A stretch of DNA of 64,000 bases from Apoda limacodes. Lineage: Eukaryota > Arthropoda > Insecta > Lepidoptera > Limacodidae. The position numbers and the translations under genes were made by a program. A model generated the notes under the pieces. It searched no databases. It worked only from the letters and a program-made list of their open reading frames with translations, and was not told where the DNA came from. The stretch spans positions 10,106,001 to 10,170,000 of the forward strand of contig OX291544.1 of NCBI GenBank assembly GCA_946406115.1, given 5' to 3'. Position 1 is the stretch's first letter, and every line of letters begins with the position of its first letter. Positions 33,760 through 45,131 of the stretch are shown here, one piece after another.

Positions 33760-34180
33760 TAAATTAGCTGGTCCCCCGCGGTGTTACCCGCGTGTTTGTG
33801 TTTTGCCGTCCTATACAAACTTTTACACATGCTTTTAAATTTCGTCGCTATATTACGTGCTGAAACTCCCATACAAACTTTCATTTCGACAAATAATTTG
33901 CTTATTTAGTTTAGTTGCGTGTTTTTTTTTTATTGCAAAAACACGAGCGTTAAATCTATACTATTTGTTACAATTATGTGTAAAAGGCAACTTTTATCTA
34001 CGTAATCTTAATATATATAAAAACCTCGTGTCACAATGTTTGTCCTCAATGGACTCCTAAAATACTGAACCGATTTTGATCAAACTTCGTAAATATCTGT
34101 TATTTGATCCAACTTAAAAGATAGGATAGTTTTTATCTCGATATGTCAAGTGCGAGCCGGACTCGGGCACTATAGGTAAA
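33760..34180. repeat. Decayed lepidopteran repeat mosaic
   Basis: GGTCCCCCGCGGTGTTACCC, then AAACCTCGTGTCACAATG and ACTGAACCGATTTTGATCAA, resemble widespread lepidopteran repeat ends. At 34146-34170 the tag GTGCGAGCCGGACTCGGGCA belongs to the GGTACGGAACCCT family. No coding sense. Confidence 0.4.
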
Positions 34181-34283
34181 AACCAACTTTCGACGGCAGC
34201 GGAACAACGTTCGCCGGGACAGCTATAGTTTATAAAACTTGATTTCTACTTATTCAAGTAACTCAGAAAAACTCAAAAAAGAC

Positions 34284-34516
34284 ATGTACACAACTTAGAA
34301 GAGCATCGTAAAACTTAGTAGTTTCAAAATGAATAGTGTTTGGTTCAATATATAGCAAATTAAATAGGGTTAGTAGTACTTGTTATATTTTAGTTCAGCA
34401 ATATGAAATGGACCCGTGTGTAGTTCTGGTATAAAAACCTATTTCATTACTTTCCTAATGAACTTTAGTGTACCAAAGTAGGTCAACTTTGTTGTCAGAA
34501 TAGAAAAAAGTAGTCC
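34284..34516 (+). repeat. Dispersed repeat, copy 1 (pair with 36810-37010)
   Basis: ACTTAGAAGAGCA...AAAACTTAGTAG, then TTCAATATATAGCA, and finally AAGTAGGTCAACTTTGTTG recur in the same order 2.5 kb downstream. Confidence 0.55.
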
Positions 34517-34959
34517 TATTATTACACATTGATTATATGATTATGAATTAACTTTATTTCTAGAATGCTTCGAATCCTGTTATTAAAAGACAATTTCATT
34601 TTTACTTTATGAAATAGATACAGTCGGAAAATTATATGTTTATACACTTTGTAAACTTATTTAGAATATGAGGATTTTCTGCACGCTGATAAGCAAGGAA
34701 GCTGTAAGTTAAAATAAGTTTGTAAGGGACACAAATATGTTTGTAAGTAACAGGAAATGTATGAGTTTTCAAAAAGTATGAAATTTACAATATAAGTAAT
34801 ATTTTTTTGTAAGTTTAACATGACGACAAAATAGGTATTGTTCATTTTAAAGTTTACAACTCTAATTATATGCAATTTGATACTCATGTTCAGCTAAATC
34901 GCTAAACCGATTTTGATGAATCAGGCAAGGCAAGCTTGCACATTGGAAAAGGACATACT

Positions 34960-35015
34960 TCTATAAACTACTTTTAAAACAAGGGTGTTTCTGAAAAACC
35001 TACTTGAATAAAATG
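34960..35015 (+). mobile_element. LINE 3'-terminal remnant
   Basis: CAAGGGTGTTTCTGAAAAAC followed by CTACTTGAATAAAATGATT resembles the 3' end of a common lepidopteran non-LTR element. A similar end lies at 62870-62950. Confidence 0.5.
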
Positions 35016-35584
35016 ATTCGAGTTTGTAATTTTCGTACCGCCCGTGTTACACACAACGATTTTATCACACTTACTCGTAAACAGTGTCATTACGTGCAGG
35101 CGAAGCGGATGTGTATTTGTGTTTGCAGGGTAGCCTTAACGGAAATTATAATTAAAATCTCTCTCTCTTGCTCTTTAGTAATTTTTTTCCTTAAAACCCT
35201 TTATACACGATGTACTATTTCAGGTATCAGAAAAAGCAAGCCAGTTAGTGTGGATAATAGTACGTGTATGTATTTTTTTTTTCTTATACAATATTATAAA
35301 TAATATTGTAAGCATTTAAAATAAAATCTGAAGACACGGCAGTAGTAAAGTATAGTTTCATTCGTTTAGAGGTTATAGGGATGCAAAGTTACCAAAAATC
35401 GACACTAAGTGATTCATGATGATCAAAAAAGAACGAGTAATTCCCCAATACCGAGATATATATGTGCAACAAATTTAACTGACCTTATGACCTCTGACCT
35501 TGGGTGTTTGGTTGCTAGTGTCGTTTACACAGTTTCTATATAGCGACTGTGGTATTACCTGTTGCCGACTTTCAAAATATTAAA
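35016..35584. other. AT-rich stretch with nothing recognised
   Basis: A 99-codon plus-strand frame (35004-35303) overlaps the LINE tail and has no known motif. Confidence 0.4.
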
Positions 35585-35924
35585 ACTCCATAAATACTAA
35601 AACAATCCTTTAATCACATAAAAAATGGTACAGTAAAATTTAATTGGTGGTTTTAACCAATTTTTTGTAGTTGTTTACATTTTTATCGGAGGTGATCTAC
35701 GAAATCGAACAAAACTGATACATGGTTTTATTTAGTGTACGTGCTTTTGCATTTTATATACCTACTAAAAACTTGTGGTGACAACTTGGTTTGTGAAACT
35801 TGAACTTGAATGCAATTTTATTTCAACTAATAATTCATGAAAATTACTTAATTATTTTAGTGGAACATATCATGAATAAGTAATGTGTGAGGTGTCCTTA
35901 GAAACAATAGACCTACTAAAACAC

Positions 35925-36240
35925 CTGTATATCAAATGCAAGAGTCGTGTGAAACTAGAGAAGCAGGACCCAGAAATAAACATATGTAGAGGAGTCAAAC
36001 AGGGTGACCCCTTTCACCGAGAACCTTTACAACTGTTCTCCAAATGACAATGAAAACTTTAAAATACGAAGAAAAGGTATCAACATTACTGGAAAATTTC
36101 GCAGTAATCTTTGATTTGCTGACGATATAATACGAATTAGGCACCACTATCTACTAACGACAGTTTCAAGTCTGTTAACATTCATATTTACTGAGTTAAA
36201 TAATTTCGGATAGACAGACAAAAATAATTTTGACGTTTAT
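35925..36240 (+). pseudogene. RTE-like reverse transcriptase fragment
   Basis: Around 35970-36015 the text reads DPEINICRGVKQGDPF, the RT motif B block of RTE-type elements (GVxQGDPLSP). Further on, CTGACGATATAATA preserves the ADDI part of the catalytic motif in another frame. Stops and frame changes are frequent, and the flanking RT parts are gone. Confidence 0.65.
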
Positions 36241-36809
36241 CTGGTACAGTCTTCTCTGGTCTGGTATCAGTACCTTATACTGATGATTGATGATGATTTA
36301 CTGATGAAAAAATATATCAAAACCGAAAGAGTCGAAAATCAGAAACGGATACTTTAATGTTATTTATTTGTCATGATTTCTTTTGATCAATAGTGTGTTC
36401 AAATATTTTGATATTTATCGATTACGTAGAAAAAAACTTAAACAAAATTAATAAATATTACTTTGATAAGAAATTACTTGAACATTGCTATGTTCCGTGC
36501 CAGGTTGCTAAAATTCTATAACATATATATAATACGTAACACATGAATTTCATTATTAATTGATACAGATATTGCTAACCCGAACTTCTGCAGAAATTGT
36601 CTATGTGAGAAATATAACAAAATACGACGAAAATAATCATAGATATTGCGTAAATTTTTTACTAAGATAAATATGAATTTGTTTAAACCGAAATTATAAA
36701 TTATAAAAGAAGATTGAATACACATTAAAGTTTTCAAATTCATAAACTTTGACGACATTTTGTGATACTTTAATATTAATCTTGACTTGTACAAGTAACA
36801 CAAAAAAAC

Positions 36810-37012
36810 ATTTACACATTAGAAGAGCACACGGAAAACTTAAAAGTATTTAGTGGTTAATTCAATATAGAGCAACATATAAAGCCAGTTGTTCAAGTTA
36901 TATTTTTAATTTGAAAACGACACGTGAATTATTCAGTTCTCAAATATTATGTCATTGATTTACTGATGGAGTTTATATTACCAAGTAGGTCAACTTTTGT
37001 GTCAGAAAAGAA
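36810..37012 (+). repeat. Dispersed repeat, copy 2 (pair with 34284-34516)
   Basis: ACATTAGAAGAGCACACGG, AACTTAAAAGTATT, TTCAATATAGAGCA and CAAGTAGGTCAACTTTTG align with copy 1. Confidence 0.55.
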
Positions 37013-39465
37013 CATATATATTGTATCTTTTTGATAAGATCTAACAAGTATACAAATCTTCATAGAATTAACAATAGTTATTTGTTATGCAAGGCTGGAA
37101 TGTTGCTTTTTGGTGTGAGTGCCTATATTGAATACCGAGCAAGCGAAGGATTCTAAGGCACGAAACCCAAAAAATTCCAGCTGTGCGAAACACACAATTT
37201 TTCATCTCCTACAGCGAGGAAAATATATACAAGAAAACAATAATTACTGTTTAATTACTTATGAATGAAATTAATATACCTATTTCTTTTAAAGACTTTA
37301 ATTAAGTATTGATCACATTATAAGTCTGTAATAAGTTGAGCGCTTTTTGAATGTCTGCATGTAGTCAACAAAACTTATTTTTTGAGGGTAAACTTAGGTA
37401 TTAATATTAATAGGTAAAAACAACCAAAATGATGTACCTACTACGCAATGCCTAATAAATGTTTCTTTTCTTTTTCTTTGTTTAAGGTGTGTTCCGAATT
37501 TGCACCATACCAATTTTAAAATTCTTAAAACAAAAATTATACCTAAAAATATCATGCATGTGGCTACATCATCAATTTAAACAAATATTTTCATAGGAAA
37601 TAAATATTATTTCTATGTATGTAGTAAATGTAATAAAAAAAACTGTAAAATCTCTGTGACCATAATATAAGCTTTACAACTGGCTAATGAAAACCCCGGC
37701 TATATTATATATATTTTCATTAGAAATTCATATTAAAATTTACACCATCCAATTAACGTACAACGTACGTACAATTTTTAACAAAATACAAAGCTTTTTG
37801 TGTATAGGTATGATAAAAGTACCAAGCAAGCTTTTGTGTGCTTTTATTCACGCCGTGATGATTAACACAATTTCATTGCCAGCATGACATGCAATCTTAG
37901 TAGCGAAATTTCATAACGATGTTGCTCGTTATACAGAATGGTTTAAGCTGGTAAAGCGGTAAAAATGGTATCGATCTCATGCCATACCATTAATCTGAAG
38001 TCTAGATATTATTTGACGTAGAGTACCTATTAAAAGCCATAATTACAATGCAGCTTATGCCTATGATCAGTTTAAAAATATACAATTTGGACATTAATTT
38101 TAAGCAAACTTCCATCCCTGTATCCAGTTACTTTTGAGATATGAAATTATATTCACACACCGTTTCTTAGAAGCGTCTTTTTTATTTTATACCAAAAAAA
38201 TGTACTAAAAATGTACTATTAAAAAAATGATGGCGCCCTTCTACTGCACCTTATGAGACTGTATAGTCTAAATAAAAGAACTGTTTGGTATGTGTAATAT
38301 TGCATAGTGAGTCGGTGTTTTTCTATAATTGAGAATTTGCCTTATATGAGTGTCTTGACCGAAGACGATTACGTTGCCGCCTTCCCTTGAAGATCCCGAG
38401 ATCTGTCAAAAATTAGTGTCGGACAACCGTCCGGAATCGTGACAACTTGTGCCTTTCACTTTTTATGTCTGTCTCTCTCGCTCTTAGGCGGGCTAACCAT
38501 GCCGCGTGCCTCTCACTCGCTCTCATTGTGAGCGCATAACGTGAGCGGAGCGTAACGCAGTTTCTTGAAGTGTCACCCGGCAAACCAATTTATAAGACGT
38601 TGTCACGTCAAAAAAATTGGCTCTTAATAATGGCAGTCAGACGCGGGCAATATGAAGGTAGTGGAAACTACCTACTATGTACTTCATAAGATAAGTTCGT
38701 TTGATTCTTGTTTATACTTCGTATATCTCCCGAAGACGATTACAGTTTTTTGAATGTGTCCTATCAACCTTAAATAGTTATAATTTTTTAAAAACTTATA
38801 TTAAAATTTAGAGTTCCAAATGGTGTAATATTTAGTGACAATTATTTTAATACAATTATACATTTCACCAAACTTTTAATACCGAAAATCAGATATTTTA
38901 AATTTCATATTTTCTGTCTGTTTTATTTAGAATGCAATAAGATTGTACGGTAAATACTTTGTGAACTAAATAAATGAACTGACACACTGTTTGTAATATA
39001 AGTATAGACAGATTTTCTTGTATATCCTTAAACCTACATAGCTTTAGTAAAAAAAACGAATTATTATGTTCGATGGCTAGTTTCTACCAGTAAGCCAAAT
39101 TTTCGAAATAATAAAATAAGAACCGACAAGTAACAGGTTTAGAACTTGCGAAGGCTATAATATAATTCGTATATGAGAAAGTAGCCAAGTCAGAACTTAG
39201 GCTACAATATATTATCCTAAGTTATAAGAAGAAATGATATTTTATGTTGTTATAAATAAATTTCAGGACTGACCATTGAACTTGGCACCCATTTAGATCT
39301 CACTTTTTTTGTCGTTGAAGTCAACATACAAGGCATATATCATAATATTGAACTTGGCTCTCATTTCACATTTATGTTTTTGATGGGATTTCATTACTGT
39401 TTGTACATAAATTATCAGTAGGTACTTATTTATAACAAAATTAATACCAAATTATTTTTGTTAAA
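37013..39465. other. AT-rich stretch; one GC-rich patch
   Basis: At 38380-38600 a GC-rich patch (GGACAACCGTCCGGAATCG, AGCGCATAACGTGAGCGGAG) interrupts the AT-rich sequence and is probably part of a repeat. No gene recognised. Confidence 0.45.
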
Positions 39466-39660
39466 CTACTGTATTTTCCTACGTTTACATACATACTCTA
39501 CTATAGTCTCACGCAACCTATTTGTTTGTTGTATATTACTATACTCAAACAAAGAATATGCAATCGAATGGAATAGGCAGCTTCCATCGGGAGGCAGTGG
39601 AATAATTCTGTGTAAGGTAAGTGTGTTACCCACCTGTAATTCTGTTGTACGATTGTACAA
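39466..39660 (-). CDS. OTU-type cysteine protease-like exon or fragment
   Basis: The minus strand reads HRIIPLPPDGSCLFHSIAYS, then LFEYSNIQQTNRLRETIVEYVCK. OTU-family deubiquitinases and the OTU domains of some transposons start with just this block: aspartate and nucleophilic cysteine in D-G-x-C, followed by F-x-S-I. Only the first 50 or so residues are present; the C-terminal histidine is not found. An acceptor-like TTACACAG lies just before the conserved block, and a donor-like TAT|GTATGT follows EY, so it may be a single exon. No partner exon was located. Host gene and transposon origins are both open; the helicase fragment at 44123-44257 lies on the same strand. Confidence 0.6.
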   Translation of the reverse strand: MYNRTTELQVGNTLTLHRIIPLPPDGSCLFHSIAYSLFEYSNIQQTNRLRETIVEYVCKRRKIQ

Positions 39661-40589
39661 AATACGTAATTAAAAGATAATTATTTAAGATGATTACGGA
39701 ACAAATTACCTGTTATCTATTGAATTCTCAAGAAAAACCATTTGTTACCAATTAGTTCTCATTCTCAAACTAATTCAGAGTTAAGCATACATGCCTACTT
39801 ATAACTATTATAACAGTACTTTTGATTTAAACTATTGCCTATACCATACGTACTTACTAAAAGAAATGTTATAATGATATAACCTCAAATATATAAATAT
39901 TTTTAAAGAAAACCTATGAATTTCGTAGCATAAATAGCAACCTTATCAACTGACAACCGGACATCAAAACAGCGCTAGCTCTTATGAGCGCGGCTGCCAC
40001 TCGCTCGGACACGTTCGCGTCAAGGTTCGCGCTCCCACCCCGCTGCTCCGATGACGATGCAAATGACCGCGCGCCCGCTTAAAGTTTAAGTAAAAAATTA
40101 TAATAAATTGATAAAAATTTACCAGTTTTTGATTTATTCCTTTGTATTAACCTAATTATCTATCTGCATGCCAAATTTGAATTTTCTAGGGCATCCGGAA
40201 CTGGGTTAGAGTTTTGATCTATAGGTCAGTCAGTGATAAAAATGACGATTTTTGAACGTTAATATCTAAATAACCGTTTGAGATGTGCTTATGAAATTTG
40301 GAGCACATATGTATCTCGCAAGTCTCAATATATGAGTCTTTATTTATGTGAAATATAGACTCATATATTCTCAGTCTCACGTTTATGTAAAAAAGTTTTT
40401 GAGTTATGAGGGGGTCAAAAGTGGCTCCAAATGGTTCGTGTATTATTACACACGGTGATGCTCGCCAGTTCTGTTACTTGAACTGAGCTTGACACGCTAC
40501 CGCGTGTCTAGATAGGAGCTCAGTGTTTATTATGTCATCAAACTTTCCATCTCATCGAGCACCAAACTGTTTTTTTTACCCATTATAAA
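39661..40589. other. Noncoding stretch with a GC-rich patch
   Basis: At 39970-40080 GC-rich text (GAGCGCGGCTGCCACTCGCT) interrupts the AT-rich sequence. A TATGAGTC word recurs near 40330 and 40360. No gene. Confidence 0.45.
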
Positions 40590-40697
40590 TCGATGGAAAC
40601 TACATTATTCACATGAAATTATAGTTAAAATTAAGTAGATTTCGGCAAGGCCTAGTGTCTTAAAAAGTTCAAAACTGTAAAACTGTCAAATCGAGAT

Positions 40698-41471
40698 CGG
40701 TCTGTCCAAGGTATCTGACTGGGGGCGGGAAAACTTGGTCCGATTCAACCCTTCAAAGACACAAGTCTGCGCGTTCACCGCTAAGAAAACCCCATTCACT
40801 GTAGTCCCACAATTCCAGAACACTCCCCTCTCCATCTCCAAGAGCATTGGGATCCTTGGCGTTGACATCTCCAGCGATGTTCAGTTCTGAGATCATTTGC
40901 TAGACAAGGTAAAGCTGGCGTCCAAAAAACTTGGTGTACTCAACAGAGCGAAGCAGTACTTCACGTCGGGGCAAAGTCTTTACAAGTCGCAAGTCCGGCT
41001 CCATATGGAGTATTGCTGCCATCTCTGGGCGGGTGCACCCGGATACCAGCTTGGCCCTTTTGACTCGGTTCAACGACGGGCTGTGAGAATTGTCGACGAT
41101 CCCAAACTCACTTGCGGTATCGAGCCCTTAAGTCTGAGGAGAGACTTTGCCTCCCTGTGTGTGTTCTACCGCTTGTACAATGGATTGTGTTCTGAGGAAT
41201 TGTTCGAAATGATGCCCACGGCTACTTTCTACCATCGCACCGCTCGCCATCGACAGGGAATTCATTCTTGGAACCAAAATGGTCGCGTACAGTGCGGTTT
41301 CAGAGAAACTTCCTCCCGCGAACCCTTGGGTTGTGGAATGAGCTCCCTGCCAAGGTTTTCTCTAAGGACTACAGTATGGGGTTCTTCAAAAAAGAAGTTA
41401 TTAGATTTCTGAAGGGTCGGCAACGCGCGAGTGATGCCCCTAGTGTTGCAAGCTTCCATAGGCTACGGTGA
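40698..41471 (+). pseudogene. Broken RT C-terminal region in copy A3
   Basis: The piece corresponds to A1 residues about 730-988. A TGA at 40888 interrupts it (VQF then stop). The GQRLLLYKSQ segment has lost the RLL codons, leaving GQSLYKSQ, and near 41268 HTLEP is reduced to WN/EP with a frame change, so the end continues in another frame to 41471. It carries no catalytic motif. Confidence 0.9.
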
Positions 41472-41517
41472 CCGCTTACCATCAGGCGGACCGTAGGCTT
41501 GTTTGCCACCTTAGTGG
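40698..41517 (+). mobile_element. 5'-truncated copy A3 of the 11-kb retrotransposon
   Basis: It matches A1 from about 13491 to 14319 and ends at GCCACCTTAGTGG without a poly(A) tail. The right inverted-repeat arm lacks it, which gives a natural empty site near 43997. Confidence 0.9.
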
Positions 41518-42352
41518 ACAGTCTAAGCTGTTATAATATATATCATTATATATCTGCAATAAATTTCATTCTACGGGACCCTAAGTTGAGCCACACACAT
41601 TTGTCCAGTTTTCGTCTTTATTCAAATGTTTTAAACATATTTTAAAGACATTCTAACATGAATGCTTAAGTGATCTGTAAAACAGATCAACCTCTTTTAC
41701 TTTGCAGTCGAGTATTCAACCTTAAAAAGGTTTTTTTTAAAGTTTTAAATCATTGATTTAGGTTTTTTACAACTATCCATTTAACGTGTTATTAAGTTCC
41801 TGTTTCTAATAAAATATTATCAATCGATTTTTATTCTTATTTTTAGTCGTTATATAGTTTAATAATTTTCACAAAAAAAAAAAACATTTTGTCAACGCAC
41901 ATACTTAAATTTTAAACTAACAGACATCCTCGATTTCGTTCACGTACACCCGTAACAACAGATATAAATATTCTTAACTACCTCTTCGAAACTATCTTCG
42001 CCACTGCTACTATGCATATACACATCTATGTAGATCTTACTTCGTACCGATGACGTAGAGAAAGTACAAACGGACAGACTTTCCCAAATGTATGTATTCG
42101 TCAGGATAAGGAAAAATAACTCAACGAAAAACAAACATTTGATATTAAAAATAGCTTTCAGTTTCGGGCTCTGCATATGTTGTAGCATAAATATTTTGGG
42201 TACAGAATTGAATGGAAACTCAATTCAGTATGTTGACTTTATTAGTTTTTTTCTCTGAGTTCTGTGTATAAGTGGATGTCAACCTTTCTTTGTTTTATTT
42301 TGTTAACTCAAAATCAAGCATGAAGCGTGACAGTCGCATTGTTTAGCGGGAA

Positions 42353-42410
42353 AGATAAGTAAGGTCAGACGTGGTCAGTAGTCGGATGGGTGACCGCCTA
42401 GTGGCACATT
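42353..42410 (+). repeat. 5S rRNA-derived fragment (SINE-like)
   Basis: AAGTAAGGTCAGACGTGGTC followed by AGTAGTCGGATGGGTGACCG and CCTAGTGGCACA resembles the 3' half of 5S rRNA in the sense direction. Its complement shares AGAAAATGTGCCACTAGGCG with the copy at 20508-20600. Confidence 0.7.
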
Positions 42411-42838
42411 TTCTGAGCTTTATATAGCTTTATGCTTCAAAGGGGCTTTTAAACCGTCGGTTCTGACTCTGGGCATATTATGATAGCTTTGTATCAAAAA
42501 TTTTAAAGTAAGTATCCTCGAAAAAAATATAAACATTTTAGAGAAGAGTCTTAATAAATAAGTACATATTATAGACTCAACGAGCGTTTAGAAACGTTAG
42601 AAACTTACTGATATAAATCTTAGTACCTGGCGCCATCTATTGTCAAGCAGCTTTAGTGTTGCTGTGTCTGTAAAAAAAACAGTAATACTACTCGCTAATA
42701 GATGTCAGGAAGAGTCATATTTCTAGGTTATCATTACCTAAAAACACGGATAATACGACTAGATCGATTTATCGCCCCCAAAAGCCCTTACATACTAATA
42801 TTCATGAAAATTGTTGGAGCCGTTTCCGAAATTCAGAT

Positions 42839-42847
42839 TATATACAT

Positions 42848-42883
<36 letters not shown>

Positions 42884-42884
42884 C
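42839..42884. repeat. (AT)n microsatellite
   Basis: An almost uninterrupted TA/AT run of about 45 bases. Confidence 0.9.
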
Positions 42885-43593
42885 AAAAATTGCTCGTTCA
42901 AAGGTATTAAATATGTGGATATGATTTGTATTATTAATAAAAAAATTACAAAATACCTACCGTACTATGTTGCCGCTTCGTGTGATGGGATCGATTAAAA
43001 AAAAAAAACAGTTTTTTAACCATTTTAGACCACTATGGTTTTAACCAAAAAAAATGTTAACATTCGGTAGGTAGGTACAGAGAGTTCCGGGCACTGTGAA
43101 TATGACCGTTTAAAACAGAGTATTTATTCATCTTAAAACTACAAAAGAATCAAAACGAGTTAAAATACGGCAATCTAAACCATCGTCTCACAATGGCACT
43201 ACCCGTAACTAGGAGTCTGTTTCAATGATGAAAACAAATTTAAGTAAAAGGTGCGTTTAAGGGAACACTTATTTAGGGGTCGATTTAGGGGACTTTGGTG
43301 AAAGCGGGCATTGGAACTCTCAACTTTACAACATCTGAATGTTTGCGTTGTTTTGAGTACTCTTAAAAACCCTTTCTTTGACCATTAATTTCATATTATG
43401 TGACTCGTTCCTTATGTCAATGCCGTGAAACGCTGGCTGGTAAAGAGAATAATGAAAATTCTCATTTGTCTCATTCTCAGGGCCTGTCGTAAAAATAACA
43501 CAAGTCAACAAATAAAAACTTTTTTTTTTGTGTTTGTTATTAATTGACTATTGTCTGATTTTTTACATTGAAAAATAACCAAAACTCAATTTA

Positions 43594-44094
43594 ATGCATA
43601 GTAGCAATAGCGAAGATAGTTTCGAAGAGGTTGTTAAGAATATTTATGTCTGTTGTTACGGGTCTACGTGAACGAAATCGAGGATGTCTGCTAGTTTAAA
43701 ATTAAAGTATGTGCGTTGGCAAAATGTTATTTTTTTTTGTGAAAAACTATTTAACGACTAAAAATAAGAATAAAAATCGATTGATACAATATTTTTTTTA
43801 GGAACAGGAACTCAATAACACGTTAAGCGGATAGTTGTAAAACAACCGTTTAAAATTGTTTAAAACCAAAATATGTTTATAACATTTTAATAAAGACGAA
43901 AACTGGACAAATGTGTGTGGCTCAACTTAGGGTTCCGTAGAATGAAATTTATTGCAGATATATAATGATGAATGTTATAACAGCTTAGACTGTCTGTAGT
44001 AGTTTTACAGTTTTGAACTTTTTAAGACACTAGGCCTTGCCGAAATCTACTTAATTTTAACTAATTTCATGTGAGTAATGTAGTTTCCATCGGC
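43594..44094 (-). repeat. Long inverted repeat, right arm (uninterrupted)
   Basis: Reverse complement of the left arm at 40590-42017, minus the inserted retrotransposon and about 100 further bases. Its inner edge starts a short frame, MHSSNSEDSFEEVVKNIY; the left arm encodes the matching MHSSSGEDSFEEVVKNIY on the minus strand. Both read outward and stop after about 25 codons. Confidence 0.85.
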
Positions 44095-44122
44095 GTAAAG
44101 TACTTCTCAATCGCTCTAATTT

Positions 44123-44257
44123 TTACAACGCTATGCTATTATGTGTGTTGTTAAAAAGCTTTCTTTTATTAAGATCAGTTATTACTACACCATGTAAAGA
44201 TCGTACTCTACTGAGCGCGACAAAGGCTTGCCCTTTGGCGATTGTTTTGGGTCCAAG
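44123..44257 (-). pseudogene. PIF1/Helitron-type helicase fragment (motif VI end)
   Basis: The minus strand reads LGPKTIAKGQAFVALSRVRS, then LHGVVITDLNKRKLFNN and HNSIAL before a stop. GQAFVALSRVRSL is helicase motif VI of the PIF1 superfamily, including the helicase of Helitron transposons; it carries the arginine finger that senses ATP. Only this last motif survives. Upstream on the same strand, a G-rich repeat (complement of CCCACCCTAGAAAATAC) replaces the rest of the protein. Most lepidopteran sequences like this come from Helitrons, but a host PIF1 exon remnant is not excluded. Confidence 0.75.
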
Positions 44258-44397
44258 TATGGGCGTAGCAAAGGGAGGGAAGGGGGGTAGGTGGGCCTGG
44301 CCCACCCTAGAAAATACTAGAAAGCTATCCTTTACACTATGTATGAGGGGCAGCTGGAAAATTTGGCCCCCCCTAGGAAAAAATCTCAAGATCAGAA

Positions 44398-44510
44398 TCA
44401 AGACAAACCCAAATGTTCATCACATAAATGTTTGTCCAGTGCGGTAATCAAACCCACACCACAAAGCCGGATACACTACCAATTAGGCTGCGAGCGAGTC
44501 TCAATCATAT
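44398..44510 (-). mobile_element. tRNA-headed SINE, minus strand
   Basis: On the minus strand the head reads CAGCCTAATTGGTAGTGTAT (A-box region), then GGTTTGATTACC (B box, complement of 44443-44454). It passes into GGACAAACATTTATGTGATG, the same body as the SINE at 9193. Confidence 0.7.
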
Positions 44511-45110
44511 CAAATCATTTCTTTCATTCTACGTAAAAATATCGGGCAAAGTATAGTTGTAAATATGTATACATTATATATTATCACTATGAAATAAACT
44601 ATATAGATATGTACCTGATACTAACATGCTCTCTAGAAAGTCTGAAATGAAAAATGTTATCGAAAAAGGATAAAATAATTTAAAAAAAGCAGAATTATTT
44701 TTTTTGAAAAACCCTCGACGGCTAAAACGTAATCGAATAAGGATGAATTAATTTAAAAATCCCTGACTTAACCAGATTATGTAATGAAAGATAATAAAGG
44801 TAAAAAGTTTTTTAAATTATCGTTGATCTCTCGCAAAGTCGGTCATATAAATAATAAAGTACTAGTTTTCATAGTACTTCCTTACTGCATATTTGTTTTT
44901 TGAAGATATACTTAGATGTGGCAATAATAAATAACATGTTCGACAACCTTTGAATTTATAAAATCCAACAGTCCACAAATTTTAATCTACCATATAGAAA
45001 AAAAATTTACTCGTTCAATGACAGATTACTGCAGTAAGTAAAAAGTCTCTCAGTTTCTCTAACTTAAAAAATTATACAATCTCCTTAACAACTTAGGCAT
45101 ATATACTTTA
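44511..45110. other. AT-rich stretch with nothing recognised
   Basis: No gene or structured repeat seen. Confidence 0.5.
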
Positions 45111-45131
45111 AACTAGAGTTTAAGTATTTCG
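45111..45131 (+). repeat. 21-bp direct repeat, left copy
   Basis: AACTAGAGTTTAAGTATTTC plus G is repeated exactly at 48451-48471. The two copies frame the first tandem array like an unusually long target-site duplication. Confidence 0.85.

Larger units (their letters stand above)
40590..42017 (+). repeat. Long inverted repeat, left arm (interrupted)
   Basis: Outside the inserted retrotransposon (40698-41517), the arm matches the reverse complement of 43594-44094. The shared text includes CGATGGAAACTAC at the outer edge, GGCAAGGCCTAGTGTCTTAA, ACAGTCTAAGCTGTTATAA, TGAGCCACACACATTTGTCC, and TCTTCGAAACTATCTTCGC at the inner edge. The left arm has about 100 bases (41656-41760) that the right arm lacks. 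A spacer of 1.58 kb separates the arms. Confidence 0.85.
42018..43593. other. Spacer of the long inverted repeat
   Basis: Besides the 5S-like fragment and an AT microsatellite, it holds a short inverted pair around 42629-42706 (GCGCCATCTATT and AATAGATGTC). No gene recognised. Confidence 0.5.

Noticed and set aside
44262..44400. N-terminal part of the helicase fragment
   Set aside because: The residues (proline- and glycine-rich) come from an inserted G-rich repeat and do not match helicase sequence.
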